Assembly (NCBI GenBank): GCA_903825285.1
Contig: CAIJZY010000053.1
Coordinates: forward strand, 42,198-106,197
DNA: 64,000 nucleotides
Reading direction: 5' to 3'
Source: an uncultured Opitutia bacterium
Lineage (GTDB): Bacteria > Verrucomicrobiota > Verrucomicrobiia > Opitutales > Opitutaceae
In this document: one piece after another, positions 28,763 to 37,226 of the stretch
Layout: each line of letters starts with the position of its first letter
How positions within the stretch are numbered: position 1 is the stretch's first letter
Notes under the pieces: generated by a model
Database searches by the model: none
Seen by the model: the letters and a program-made list of their open reading frames with translations, nothing else
What the model was told of the DNA's origin: nothing
Position numbers and translations under genes: made by a program

Positions 28763-29356
28763 TCACTTTGGCAGGATCGGAATCCATGCATCCTGGACCT
28801 CGACGGCTTCGCCCTCGTGGTGATAGCTGAGCACATAGGCCACCACCTCGGTGACCTTCTTGGCGCCCAGCACGGGTCCCCATGACGGCATGCCCTTGAC
28901 GAGGACGCCGGTGGTGACGGTGTGGTAGACCTCGGACGGCCGGCCGCCGTGGATCCACTTCTGGTCAACCAGATTGGGGCCGATGGCGCCGGTCAGCGCG
29001 ACCGTGTGGCAGCTGGCGCAGGTGGAGTTGAACGTCGCGCGGCCGGCTTCGACGAAGACCGGGTTGCGACTCATCTTCCACAGGCTCGCGTCGTCCACCA
29101 CGGGTGCGTCGGCGAGGCGCTTGGCCTCGATGATGGCCATCTGCTGGTCCACGGCGGCGGCGTTGGACAGCCCGAGGTGGGCGCGCTCGTAGTAGAACCA
29201 GTAGCCCACCCAGAAGATGATGGCGCCGTAGAGCGTCATCAGCCACCAGTTGGGCAGGCGCTTGTCGTACTCCTGGATGTCGCCGTCGAAGACGTGCGGC
29301 CGGAGTTGATCCTGTTCGGACGGGGGGGGGTTAGGCGTGGGGGTCATGGCGGCCAT
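28763..29356 (-). CDS. ccoP: cbb3 oxidase cytochrome c subunit CcoP, single heme
   Basis: Membrane-anchored c-type cytochrome that passes electrons to CcoO, 197 aa. The N-terminal CcoP motif (DGDIQEYDKRLPNWW) and one transmembrane span (LYGAIIFWVGYWFYY) are present. There is only one heme-binding motif, CASCH at about 113-117; classical CcoP has about 300 aa and two. MPSWG after it supplies the heme Met ligand. Two ATGs, 29356 and 29347, are possible; both overlap the end of ccoQ. Confidence 0.93.
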   Translation of the reverse strand: MAAMTPTPNPPPSEQDQLRPHVFDGDIQEYDKRLPNWWLMTLYGAIIFWVGYWFYYERAHLGLSNAAAVDQQMAIIEAKRLADAPVVDDASLWKMSRNPVFVEAGRATFNSTCASCHTVALTGAIGPNLVDQKWIHGGRPSEVYHTVTTGVLVKGMPSWGPVLGAKKVTEVVAYVLSYHHEGEAVEVQDAWIPILPK

Positions 29357-29516
29357 CTTGGTCGGAGGTGAGGGGCAGGTTGGCGAGGTGGTCGAGCTGG
29401 CTGGGCGACATGCGCAGGGCGCGCCAGGTGATCGCGGCGAAGATCGTCAGGGCCGTGAGAAAGGCCGTGAGAATGTAATAGGCGGAGGAGTCCTCCAGGA
29501 TAAGGCGTTTGAACAT
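29331..29516 (-). CDS. ccoQ: cbb3 oxidase small subunit CcoQ-like
   Basis: 61 aa with one membrane span (YYILTAFLTALTIFAAITW) and a short charged tail. Length and position between ccoNO and ccoP fit CcoQ, a poorly conserved stability subunit. The assignment rests mainly on context. The start is 10 bp after the ccoNO stop; the 3' end overlaps ccoP by 26 or 17 bp. Confidence 0.75.
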   Translation of the reverse strand: MFKRLILEDSSAYYILTAFLTALTIFAAITWRALRMSPSQLDHLANLPLTSDQDGRHDPHA

Positions 29517-29526
29517 GGGAGGGGGA

Positions 29527-31827
29527 TCAGTGGGTGGCGGGTTGGACCGGGACCGACTTGCCGAGGGTCTGGAGGTAGGCGACGAGGGCGATGATCTCCT
29601 TCTCGGGGGCGACGTAGGCGCCGGCGAGGCGGAGGTCGCGCGAGATCGTGCGCTGCTGGCTGCCGACCTCGTCGAAGATCTCCTGCGCGCTCTGGGCAGG
29701 GTACGGCACGCCGAGCAGGCGCTGGACCTTGAGCTTTGAGGGCAGGGTGGAGATATCGAGGTTGTTGCTCAGCAGCCACGGGTAGTTGGGCATGTTGGAG
29801 CCGACCGAGATCGAGCGCGGGTTCTCCATGTGGCGGATGTGCCAGACGTCGGGATACTTCCCGCCGACGCGCGCGAGGTCCGGGCCGGTGCGCTTCGAGC
29901 CCCACTGGAACGGGTGGTCGTAGATCGACTCGCCGAGCCGGGAGTACGGTCCGTAGCGCAGGACGTCCGGCACCAGCGTGCGGATCATCTGGGAGTGGCA
30001 GTTGTAGCAGCCCTCCCGGACATAGAGGTCGCGGCCCGCGAGTTCCAGCGGCGTGTACGGGACCTGGATGCGGTCCTCGACGTTCTTCGGCTTCTGCATG
30101 ATGATCGTCGGGACGATCTGGATCAGGCCGCCGGCGGCGACGGAGACGAAGGTGAGCAGCGTGAAGGGCAGGGCGTTGAGCAGCAGCTTCTCATACCAGC
30201 CGTTCCAGAGGCTCTTCCGCGAGGGGACGAGGGCGTAGAGGGCGATGAGCGACATGATGCCGCCCACCAGGCCGATGGTGCTGACGAGGTTTCCGCCGAG
30301 CATCCACATGTTGCCGAAGACGACGGCCAGGATGCAGAACACGATCGGGGCGTTGAGGAACGTGCCCGCGAGGCTCATCTTGGTCTCCGGGGCCGGCGTC
30401 TCGACCACGACCTCAATCGTGCCATTCACGGGCTGGGCGCCGCGGATCGTGCGGACCAGATTGTAGACCAGGACCAGCCAGCCGGTCAGGTAGAGGCCGC
30501 CGCCGACCACGCGCATGAGCATGAGCGGGCGGATGGTGTTGAGCGTGTCGAGGAAGTTCGGGTAGGCGAGCACCGTGCCGTGGTCGGTGGTGGCGTTGAG
30601 CATGAGACCCTGCGTGATGCCGCTGGTCCACATGGCGCCCATGTAGAGGAGAATGCCGACCGTCCCGATCCAGAAGTGCAGGTTGGCGAGGCTGACGGAG
30701 TGCAGCGGCTTGCTCCACAGGCGCGGGAGCAGCCAGTAGATCATGCCGGCGGCCATGAAGCCGTTCCAGCCGAGCGTGCCGCCGTGGACGTGGGCGATGA
30801 TCCAGTCCGTGTAGTGGGCGAGGGCGTTGACCGACTTGATCGAGAGGAGCGGCCCCTCGAAGGTGGACATGCCGTAGAAGGTGACGCCGGCGGCGAAGAA
30901 CTTCAGCACCGGGTCGGTGCGGAGCTTGTCCCACGCGCCGCGGAGGGTGAGCAGGCCGTTGAGCATGCCGCCCCAGGACGGCGCCCAGAGCATCAGCGAG
31001 AACGTCATGCCGAGGTTCTGCAGCCAGCCGGGCAGCGCGGTGTTGAGGAGATGGTGGGGACCCGCCCAGATGTAGACGAACACCAGCGACCAGAAGTGCA
31101 CCACCGAGAGGCGGTAGCTGTAGACCGGCCGGCCCGCCGCCTTCGGCAGGTAGTAGTACATGATGCCGAGGATCGGGGTCGTGAGGAAGAACGCCACGGC
31201 GTTGTGGCCGTACCACCACTGCACCAGGCCGTCCTGCACGCCGCTGAACACCGGGTAGCTGTGCAGCAGGCTGGTCGGGATCGAGAGGTGGTTGACGATG
31301 TAGAGCATCGCCACCGTGACGATCGTCGCGATGTAGAACCAGAGGGCGACGTAGAGCGCGGGCTCGCGGCGGCGGGCGAGCGTCCAGAAGAAGTTCACCG
31401 CGAAGACCACCCAGATGAGCGCGACGGCGATGTTGATGGGCCAGATCAGCTCCGCGTACTCCTTGCCGCGGGTCAGGCCGAGCGGGAGTGTGATGGCGGC
31501 GGAGACGATGATGAGCTGCCACCCCCAGAAGTGCACCCAGGAGAGGAAGTCGCTCGCGAGCCGCGCCCGGCAGAGGCGCTGCGTCGAGTAGTACACGCCG
31601 GCGAACATCATGTTGCCCACGAACGCGAAGATGGCGGCGTTGGTGTGCAGCGGCCGCAGGCGTCCGAAGGTGAGCCAGGGGGTGCTGAAATTCATCTGCC
31701 AGAAGTTCAGCTGGGACGCGATCAGGACACCCACCAGCATTCCCACGGCGCCCCAGATGACGGTGGCGAGAAGGAAGTAGCGGACGATCTTGTCGTTGTA
31801 TTCGATCGTTATTTTTTGTTCGGACAT
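29527..31827 (-). CDS. ccoNO: Fused CcoN-CcoO subunits of cytochrome cbb3 oxidase
   Basis: Catalytic core of the high-affinity terminal oxidase, 766 aa in one chain. The CcoN part has the heme and CuB histidines in RPLHTNAAIFAF, WWYGHNAVAFF, GPHHLLNTALPG and AHVHGGTLGWN. From about residue 515 a CcoO part follows, with a membrane span and one heme c motif CYNCHSQMIRT at about 607. The ATG at 31827 (MSEQKITIEYND) fits the family; the upstream frame is proline-rich noise overlapping the ccoS-like gene. No strong Shine-Dalgarno is seen. Separate ccoN and ccoO genes are the rule in proteobacteria; the fusion is known in some Bacteroidetes and Verrucomicrobia. Confidence 0.96.
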   Translation of the reverse strand: MSEQKITIEYNDKIVRYFLLATVIWGAVGMLVGVLIASQLNFWQMNFSTPWLTFGRLRPLHTNAAIFAFVGNMMFAGVYYSTQRLCRARLASDFLSWVHFWGWQLIIVSAAITLPLGLTRGKEYAELIWPINIAVALIWVVFAVNFFWTLARRREPALYVALWFYIATIVTVAMLYIVNHLSIPTSLLHSYPVFSGVQDGLVQWWYGHNAVAFFLTTPILGIMYYYLPKAAGRPVYSYRLSVVHFWSLVFVYIWAGPHHLLNTALPGWLQNLGMTFSLMLWAPSWGGMLNGLLTLRGAWDKLRTDPVLKFFAAGVTFYGMSTFEGPLLSIKSVNALAHYTDWIIAHVHGGTLGWNGFMAAGMIYWLLPRLWSKPLHSVSLANLHFWIGTVGILLYMGAMWTSGITQGLMLNATTDHGTVLAYPNFLDTLNTIRPLMLMRVVGGGLYLTGWLVLVYNLVRTIRGAQPVNGTIEVVVETPAPETKMSLAGTFLNAPIVFCILAVVFGNMWMLGGNLVSTIGLVGGIMSLIALYALVPSRKSLWNGWYEKLLLNALPFTLLTFVSVAAGGLIQIVPTIIMQKPKNVEDRIQVPYTPLELAGRDLYVREGCYNCHSQMIRTLVPDVLRYGPYSRLGESIYDHPFQWGSKRTGPDLARVGGKYPDVWHIRHMENPRSISVGSNMPNYPWLLSNNLDISTLPSKLKVQRLLGVPYPAQSAQEIFDEVGSQQRTISRDLRLAGAYVAPEKEIIALVAYLQTLGKSVPVQPATH

Positions 31828-31843
31828 GGTTGGGGGAAGTAAG

Positions 31844-32065
31844 TCAGGACGAGGCGGGACGAGAGGGGTCGGCGGGGGCGGGGCCGGCGGTCGGCGCGGA
31901 ACCGACGATGCGGGGAGTTTCCTCCGCCAGCGGCAGCAGGGACTCGCGCTCCGCATTGCTGAAGCGCCGCGTGTGCTCACGCAGGAAGAACACCACGAAG
32001 GTAAACACCAGGCAGAGGCTGACCGCGACGGCCAGCGGGATCACCGGCAGGGGAAAAGAGGTCAC
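31844..32065 (-). CDS. CcoS-like small membrane protein
   Basis: 73 aa starting GTG, with one N-terminal membrane span (PVIPLAVAVSLCLVFTFVVFF) followed by a charged segment (REHTRRFSNAERESLLPLAEE). CcoS proteins have a similar layout: a short span beginning around IPL and a polar tail. The sequence match is only approximate, so ccoS is inferred from context upstream of ccoNO. The GTG overlaps the upstream stop as GTGA. Confidence 0.55.
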   Translation of the reverse strand: MTSFPLPVIPLAVAVSLCLVFTFVVFFLREHTRRFSNAERESLLPLAEETPRIVGSAPTAGPAPADPSRPASS

Positions 32066-32301
32066 GTCTTGGCGGGGGTGCGCAGGGTGGGTGGAGTGGC
32101 GTGCGTGCCGCGCACCGCGTGACCGCGGGCGTGCCCGTGCCGGTGACGGAGCAGCGTCTTGGCGGCGAGCCAGTTGTCCAATTCAACTCCCTCGAGGCAA
32201 CCGCCTTCGATCCAGAGGTGATAAGCCTGTTTCTGGATCTCGGACTCGGTGGGTTCCGTGACCGGGTGCGGGGCAGGATCTGTCGGCAGCGTGGGTTTCA
32301 T
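32062..32301 (-). CDS. DUF2934-domain protein at the head of the cbb3 operon
   Basis: 79 aa. The central IQKQAYHLWIEGGCLEGVELDNWLAAK segment (about 22-48) fits DUF2934, a short helical domain of unknown function. The C-terminal tail is rich in His and Arg (RHRHGHARGHAVRGTH), which could bind metal; that is speculation. It overlaps the ccoS-like gene by 4 bp and appears to be the first gene of the operon. Confidence 0.75.
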   Translation of the reverse strand: MKPTLPTDPAPHPVTEPTESEIQKQAYHLWIEGGCLEGVELDNWLAAKTLLRHRHGHARGHAVRGTHATPPTLRTPAKT

Positions 32302-32489
32302 GACAAGCTCCTGGGTTGAGGGTGCGAAGGTTCAGGAACGACTATATCGGGGGCCTCCGGCAGCGGCTCCGCGCCATTTGTCCAGCAGTGCGCATATCTT
32401 GTCGTCCCCCATGCAATTGGGCCAATAGATGCGCCGCGCCTGACAACGCACGCGTAGCGCGAAACGCGCAAATTTGCGAAGGTGGTGGC

Positions 32490-32924
32490 ATGTCCAAGAG
32501 GCTCGCAGCGCTGCTGGCGGCTCACCGGATGCCGCTCAAGGCGAAGTGGGACCGGCAGCTGCGGCTTGCCGGCCCACCCAACACCGCGCTCGCGCTGCCG
32601 GATATCCTCGTGCACCGCATGGACGACACGCTGGACCAGTTCGCGCACCTGCTGCGCCGCGCGACCGCGCGCCGCTGGCCGGACGAGTCGCCCCCGGCGT
32701 GGCCGCACCTCCGCGATGGCTGCCGCTGCGGCCTCAACCCCCTGCTCGACTACTTCGAGGCCGGCGGCCTCGCGCTGCAGGCCGAGCTGCCGGAGCTCCG
32801 GCCGGCCGACCGGCACGCGCTGGACCAGGCCTGGTACGCGCTCGCCCAGCTGGAGGTCGCCTCGCTCTGCGCCGTTTGCTGCCGTGCGCCCGTTAACGTG
32901 TCGCATGCAGCAGTTGAACGTTGA
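32490..32924 (+). CDS. Unknown 144-aa protein divergent from the cbb3 operon
   Basis: I do not recognise it. The mainly helical sequence has a basic N-terminus (MSKRLAALLAAHRMPLKAKW) and a conserved-looking core HLRDGCRCGLNPLLDYFEAGG. Four cysteines occur (CRC, then CAVCC), so metal binding is possible. GAAGG upstream of the ATG at 32490 supports that start. The stop codon falls at the start of a family F repeat arm. Divergence from the cbb3 operon hints at, but does not show, a shared regulatory region. Confidence 0.6.
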   Translation: MSKRLAALLAAHRMPLKAKWDRQLRLAGPPNTALALPDILVHRMDDTLDQFAHLLRRATARRWPDESPPAWPHLRDGCRCGLNPLLDYFEAGGLALQAELPELRPADRHALDQAWYALAQLEVASLCAVCCRAPVNVSHAAVER

Positions 32925-32999
32925 AGGTTGATAGTTGAAAGCCGGGCAGGCTGGCGCCACGGCGAAGCCCTGCGGACCTCTGTCTTTCAACTCTCAACC
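32912..32999. repeat. Inverted repeat, family F, at convergent junction
   Basis: GTTGAA-type units: the left arm GGTTGATAGTTGAAAG (32926-32941) pairs with CTTTCAACTCTCAACC (32984-32999) with one mismatch, and further units extend left into the end of the upstream gene. It lies between the tail-to-tail unknown gene and the AraC-type gene. Confidence 0.75.
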
Positions 33000-33017
33000 C
33001 GCCGCGCTCCGCGCGGC

Positions 33018-33926
33018 TCAGGTCTGATGCGGCAGCTTGGCGCGCCAGACGGTTGGCGCCTCGCCGGTGATCTTGCGGAAGACCCGGTTGAACTGGGACA
33101 GCGACTGGAAGCCCGCCTCGTAGGCGGCCTCGCTGATCCGCTTGTGCGGGTTCAGCAGGAGGTTCTTCACCTTCTCGACCCGCAGGCGGGCGAGGTAGTC
33201 GGTGAACGTCAGGCCCGTCGCCTGCTTGAACATCTTGCAGAAATAAAACGCGCTCGTGTTCACCGCGCCCGCCACCTGCCGCAGCGAGATGTCCTCGTCC
33301 TGGTGCTCGGTGATGAAGATCTTGGCGCGCGCCACCATCGGGGCCTCGACCTGCTGCGACGACACCATCAGCTGGTTGCTGAGCGAGGACAGATGCTGCG
33401 CGAAGATGGTCAGCAGCCGCAGCGCCGCCTCGTACTGCCGCTTGTCGAGCACGCGGGTCTGGTAGTACATCTCCTCCAGCCGCTTCACGTCGGTCTCGAC
33501 GCCCCAGTTGATCAGCTGGCGGGTGAGCTGCTTGAACTGGCCCTTCTTCGGCTGGTGCAGCAGCACCTGGCCGGTCTGCAGGAAGGCGATGAGGTTCTCG
33601 CCGACGCGCACCGGCACCGCGGAGTCGCACAGGCCCGCGAAGCACTTCAGCGTCTTGGGCTCGAAGCGCGCCTGCGTCTCCACCTTGCGCTGCAGCTGCA
33701 GGCACGCCGCGCAGCTCTGGTTCGTCTTCGCGATCAGCGCGCAGAAGGGATTCTCGTTCGGGTCGCCGCTGTGCGGGAGGTTGAACGTCTCCACCGGCCG
33801 CAGGTTGATCGGCAGCCCGGTCGTCTCGCGGAACGCCTTCTCATAGTCGCGGTAGATCTGAGACTGGCTCAGCTGGCTGACGAGCGTCTGGCTGACCGTG
33901 CTGGGTTTGGAGGCGGATGAATCCAC
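33018..33926 (-). CDS. AraC-family regulator with PocR sensory domain
   Basis: Transcription factor, 302 aa. The N-terminal half fits the PocR domain (FCALIAKTNQSCAACLQLQ, CFAGLCDSAVPV and the NLIAFLQTGQVL strand), which usually binds a small hydrophobic ligand; its cysteines could be structural. The C-terminal ~100 residues are two AraC helix-turn-helix units (ISLRQVAGAVNTSAFYFCK and ISEAAYEAGFQSLSQFNRVF). The target genes are unknown; the divergent neighbour at 34223 is a candidate. ATG at 33926. Confidence 0.92.
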   Translation of the reverse strand: MDSSASKPSTVSQTLVSQLSQSQIYRDYEKAFRETTGLPINLRPVETFNLPHSGDPNENPFCALIAKTNQSCAACLQLQRKVETQARFEPKTLKCFAGLCDSAVPVRVGENLIAFLQTGQVLLHQPKKGQFKQLTRQLINWGVETDVKRLEEMYYQTRVLDKRQYEAALRLLTIFAQHLSSLSNQLMVSSQQVEAPMVARAKIFITEHQDEDISLRQVAGAVNTSAFYFCKMFKQATGLTFTDYLARLRVEKVKNLLLNPHKRISEAAYEAGFQSLSQFNRVFRKITGEAPTVWRAKLPHQT

Positions 33927-34222
33927 GTGAGGGGGGAAAGTAGGTGTCGAGGTTTCCGGCGCAATGCCGAACCGAAAAGCCCGAGGAATCGGCCGATTCC
34001 AACTGCTTCGGAAATTTTTACAATGGGCATACGGTCAGAATGTGCACCAAAAAAGACAAATTATGCAGAGCCCGGGGTGCCCGGAAGTCGGCCTAATACC
34101 CTCCGCCTGACCGACGCCGGTGCTTCCGCTACGCTCCGGACAGTCCGGCGCCGACGACCCGGCCCGCGCAATAATGCCGGTTGTCAGGCGGGGCGCGGGA
34201 GCCTTATTGGTTCCCTTCGCCG

Positions 34223-35359
34223 ATGAAATCCTCCCTGCAACGTCAGGCCGGCCAGTCCGGCTGGAGCTTCGCGAACCAGGGCGTCAAAGCCTTCCTCACC
34301 CGCACCGGTGGCCATCTGGCGCCCGTGGTCTTCCAGCTGGGACGGAAGTCGGTCCAGCCCTTCGCCATCGCGCCGTGGGCCGAGGAGCCGCTGCCGGGCA
34401 CGCCGACCATGCTGCGCGTCCTGCGCGGGGATTTCTTCTGTGCGCCGTTCGGCGGCAACGCCGCGCCCTTCCGCGGCGAGCGTCACCCGCCGCACGGCGA
34501 GACCGCCAACCGCGACTGGACCTTCCAGTCGCTGACCCGCACCGGTAACGCCGTGTGCCTGCACGCCTCGATCCGCACGCACGTGCGCCGCGGGCGGGTG
34601 GACAAGCGCCTGACCCTGCGCGACGGCCACGCGGCGGTCTACTGCGAGCATGTGTTGACGGGCTTCCGCGGCCCGATGCCCGTGGGCACGCACCCGATGC
34701 TGCGCTTCCCGGACGAGGTGGGCGCCGGAAATATTTCAACCAGCGCGTTCGTGCGCGGCCAGGTCGTGCCCGAGTCCTGGGAGGAGCCGGCGGCCAAGGG
34801 CTACTCCTGCCTGCGTCCCGGCGCGCTCTTCACGTCCCTGCAGCGGGTCCCGGCCCGCGACGGCGGCACGGTGGACCTCTCCCGGTTTCCCGCCCGCCGC
34901 GGCTATGAGGAGCTCGTGCAGCTGGTGAGCGACCCCGCGCAGCCGTTTGCCTGGAACGCGGTGACGCTCCCCGGCGAGGGCTATGTGTTCTTCACGATCA
35001 AGGACCCGCGCGTGCTGCGCGAGACCGTGCTGTGGTTCTCCAACGGCGGCCGCCATTACCCGCCCTGGAACGGCCGGCACCTGAATGTCCTCGGGGTGGA
35101 GGACGTCACCGCCTACTTCCACCTCGGCCTCGCTCCCTCAGCGAAGCCCAACCGCCTCACCCGCGCGGGCGCGCCCACCGCGCTGACGCTCTCGCCGCGC
35201 CGACCCCTGCGCGTGGCGCACATCCTCGCGCTGGCCGCCATCCCGCAGGGCTTCGACGCCGTCCACAGCATCGTGCCGCACCGCGGCGGAGTCCGGCTGA
35301 CCGCCCGCAGCGGCCGCGCCGTGACCGTGCCGCTGGACCTCGGCTTCATCCGCGGGTGA
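34223..35359 (+). CDS. Galactose mutarotase-like protein
   Basis: 378 aa, cytoplasmic. Beta-rich sequence with GDFFCAPFGGNAAPFRGE, a WTFQSLTRTG strand and VGTHPMLRFPD resembles the aldose-1-epimerase/mutarotase fold (related to DUF4432 and YeaD-like proteins). The His in THPMLRF and the acidic residues could be catalytic, but I cannot fix the substrate. The ATG at 34223 is preferred over an upstream GTG. It starts 296 bp from the divergent PocR-AraC gene; nothing else is seen in that gap. Confidence 0.55.
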   Translation: MKSSLQRQAGQSGWSFANQGVKAFLTRTGGHLAPVVFQLGRKSVQPFAIAPWAEEPLPGTPTMLRVLRGDFFCAPFGGNAAPFRGERHPPHGETANRDWTFQSLTRTGNAVCLHASIRTHVRRGRVDKRLTLRDGHAAVYCEHVLTGFRGPMPVGTHPMLRFPDEVGAGNISTSAFVRGQVVPESWEEPAAKGYSCLRPGALFTSLQRVPARDGGTVDLSRFPARRGYEELVQLVSDPAQPFAWNAVTLPGEGYVFFTIKDPRVLRETVLWFSNGGRHYPPWNGRHLNVLGVEDVTAYFHLGLAPSAKPNRLTRAGAPTALTLSPRRPLRVAHILALAAIPQGFDAVHSIVPHRGGVRLTARSGRAVTVPLDLGFIRG

Positions 35360-35428
35360 GCGCCGCCGCGGGGCGACGGGAGCAAAAAGCCGCTGTTCCT
35401 CGGCGAGTTTTTGCTGCACGCTGGCGGG

Positions 35429-36112
35429 GTGAAAGCCTCCGAATTTTTCGCCCTGCCCGCGTCCCTGGCGCGCTTCGCCGCGTTCTTCCCGGCCGACGTG
35501 CCGCCGTGGGAATGGCTGAAGCGCCTCGGTCCGGCGCTGGCGGCGCACAAGTTCGAGCAGCCGCTGCCGCCGGTGCCCGCCGGCGTGCACGTCGAGGGTC
35601 TCGTGTACCTCGACCCCACGGTGAAGCTGCCCCACGCGGCGACGATCATTGGTCCGGCCTGGATTGGCGCGCACACCGAGATCCGGCCCGGCGCGTACCT
35701 CCGCGGCAACGTGATCGTCGGCGAGAACTGCGTGCTCGGCCACGCCAGCGAGTTCAAGCACTGCCTCCTGCTCAACCGCGTGCAGGCGCCCCACTTCAAC
35801 TACGTCGGCGACTCCATCCTCGGCAACGGCGCGCACCTCGGCGCCGGCGTGATCTGCTCCAACGTCCGCCTCGACCAGAAGAGCGTGACGCTCCACCTCC
35901 CGGGCGGCGCGATGGTGGACACCGGCTTGAAGAAATTCGGCGCCATCCTCGGCGACCGCGCCGAGGTCGGCTGCAACGCGGTGCTCCAGCCCGGCGCGCT
36001 CCTCGGGCCGCGCGCGCTGGTGATGCCCCTGACGGCGTTCGCGGGCTTCCTCCCGCCGGCCACCATCGCGCACCACCGCCAGCCGCCCTCGACCCTCCCG
36101 CGCCGGGATTGA
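35429..36112 (+). CDS. Left-handed beta-helix protein, nucleotidyl/acyltransferase-like
   Basis: 227 aa. The hexapeptide-repeat core runs from VHVEGLVYLDPTVKLPHAATI to ALLGPRALVMP, as in the acyltransferase half of GlmU-like and UDP-GlcNAc diphosphorylase-related proteins. No N-terminal nucleotidyltransferase domain is present: only ~50 helical residues precede the helix. GHASEFKHCLLL and HFNYVGDSILG are conserved in such sugar-nucleotide enzymes. GTG at 35429 is the likely start. It is followed 36 bp later by trpS. Confidence 0.72.
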   Translation: MKASEFFALPASLARFAAFFPADVPPWEWLKRLGPALAAHKFEQPLPPVPAGVHVEGLVYLDPTVKLPHAATIIGPAWIGAHTEIRPGAYLRGNVIVGENCVLGHASEFKHCLLLNRVQAPHFNYVGDSILGNGAHLGAGVICSNVRLDQKSVTLHLPGGAMVDTGLKKFGAILGDRAEVGCNAVLQPGALLGPRALVMPLTAFAGFLPPATIAHHRQPPSTLPRRD

Positions 36113-36148
36113 CGCGCGCCCGCGGCTTCCGCGAAACTGGCCCCTTCC

Positions 36149-37114
36149 ATGCGCACCCTCACCGGTATCACGCCCTCCGGCACGCTCCACATCGGCAACT
36201 ATTTCGGCGCCATGCGCCCCGCCATCGAGGCGCAGGCCCGCGGGGACTGCTTCTACTTCATCGCCGACTACCACTCGATGACGACGGTGACCGACGCCGC
36301 CGAGCGCCGGACCAACACCCGCGGCATCGCCCTCGACTGGCTGGCCTGCGGGCTGGACCCGAAGACGAGCGTGTTCTGGCGGCAGAGCGACGTGCCCGAG
36401 GTCTGCGAGCTCACCTGGATGATCGGCTCGCTCACGCCGATGGGCCTGCTCGAGCGCGCCCACAGCTTCAAGGACAAGACCGCCAAGGGCATCGCCGCCA
36501 ACTTCGGCCTGTTTGCCTACCCGGTGCTGATGGCCGCCGACATCCTGCTCTATGACACCCAGCGCGTCCCGGTCGGCCGCGACCAGAAGCAGCACGTGGA
36601 GATGACCCGCGACATCGCGATCAAGTTCAACGAGGCGTACGGCGAGACCTTCGTCGTGCCCGAGTCGGAGATCCGCGACGAGGTCGCGGTCGTGCCCGGC
36701 CTCGACGGCCAGAAGATGAGCAAGAGCTATGGCAACACCATTGAGATCTTCGGCGACGAGAAGGCGCTCCGGAAAAAAATCATGGGCATCAAGATGGACA
36801 GCCGCACGCCGGCCGAGCCCAAGCCCGACGCCGACCAGAACCTCGCCATCCAGCTCCTGCGCCTGGTGGCGCCGGCGGACGTCGCCCGCGACCACGAGCA
36901 GCGCCTGCGCGCCGGCGGCCTCGGCTACGGCGACCTGAAGAAGGCGCTCTTCGAGCACTACTGGGCCTATTTTGCCATCGCCCGCGCCCGCCGCGCCGAG
37001 CTGGCCGCCGATCCCGGCTACGTGGACAGCGTCCTCCGCGACGGCGCCGAGCGCGCCCGCGCCGTCGCCGACGGCGTGCTCGCTCGCGCCCGCAAGGCCT
37101 GCGGCCTGGACTGA
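36149..37114 (+). CDS. trpS: Tryptophanyl-tRNA synthetase
   Basis: Charges tRNA-Trp; class I synthetase, 321 aa, near the usual length. The HIGH-type motif is TLHIGNYFGAMRP (about 12-24) and the KMSKS motif is at about 188-193 (GQKMSKSYGN). ADYHSMT and PVGRDQKQHVEMTRDIA are tryptophanyl-specific blocks. ATG at 36149. It is convergent with plsC across a family D repeat. Confidence 0.97.
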   Translation: MRTLTGITPSGTLHIGNYFGAMRPAIEAQARGDCFYFIADYHSMTTVTDAAERRTNTRGIALDWLACGLDPKTSVFWRQSDVPEVCELTWMIGSLTPMGLLERAHSFKDKTAKGIAANFGLFAYPVLMAADILLYDTQRVPVGRDQKQHVEMTRDIAIKFNEAYGETFVVPESEIRDEVAVVPGLDGQKMSKSYGNTIEIFGDEKALRKKIMGIKMDSRTPAEPKPDADQNLAIQLLRLVAPADVARDHEQRLRAGGLGYGDLKKALFEHYWAYFAIARARRAELAADPGYVDSVLRDGAERARAVADGVLARARKACGLD

Positions 37115-37138
37115 GTCCGTTCCGGAAAACGATCCGGA

Positions 37139-37226
37139 GCGAACCGCTAATTTCCGCTAATCATCGCTAATGGTTCGGAGGAATCCGAATTTGCGTCCAT
37201 TAGCGCGAATTAGCGATTTCCCTCCG
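37139..37226. repeat. Inverted repeat, family D, between trpS and plsC
   Basis: CGCTAAT-type units in both arms (about 37143-37172 and 37197-37222). It fills the gap between the two convergent stop codons, the same placement as the copy beside ccoI. Confidence 0.8.

Noticed and set aside
29830..31842. 670-codon plus-strand frame over ccoNO
   Set aside because: Shadow frame with acidic low-complexity sequence.
32302..32489. FNR/ANR-type operator expected upstream of the cbb3 operon
   Set aside because: No TTGAT-N4-ATCAA-like sequence could be found in the gap, although cbb3 operons often have one.
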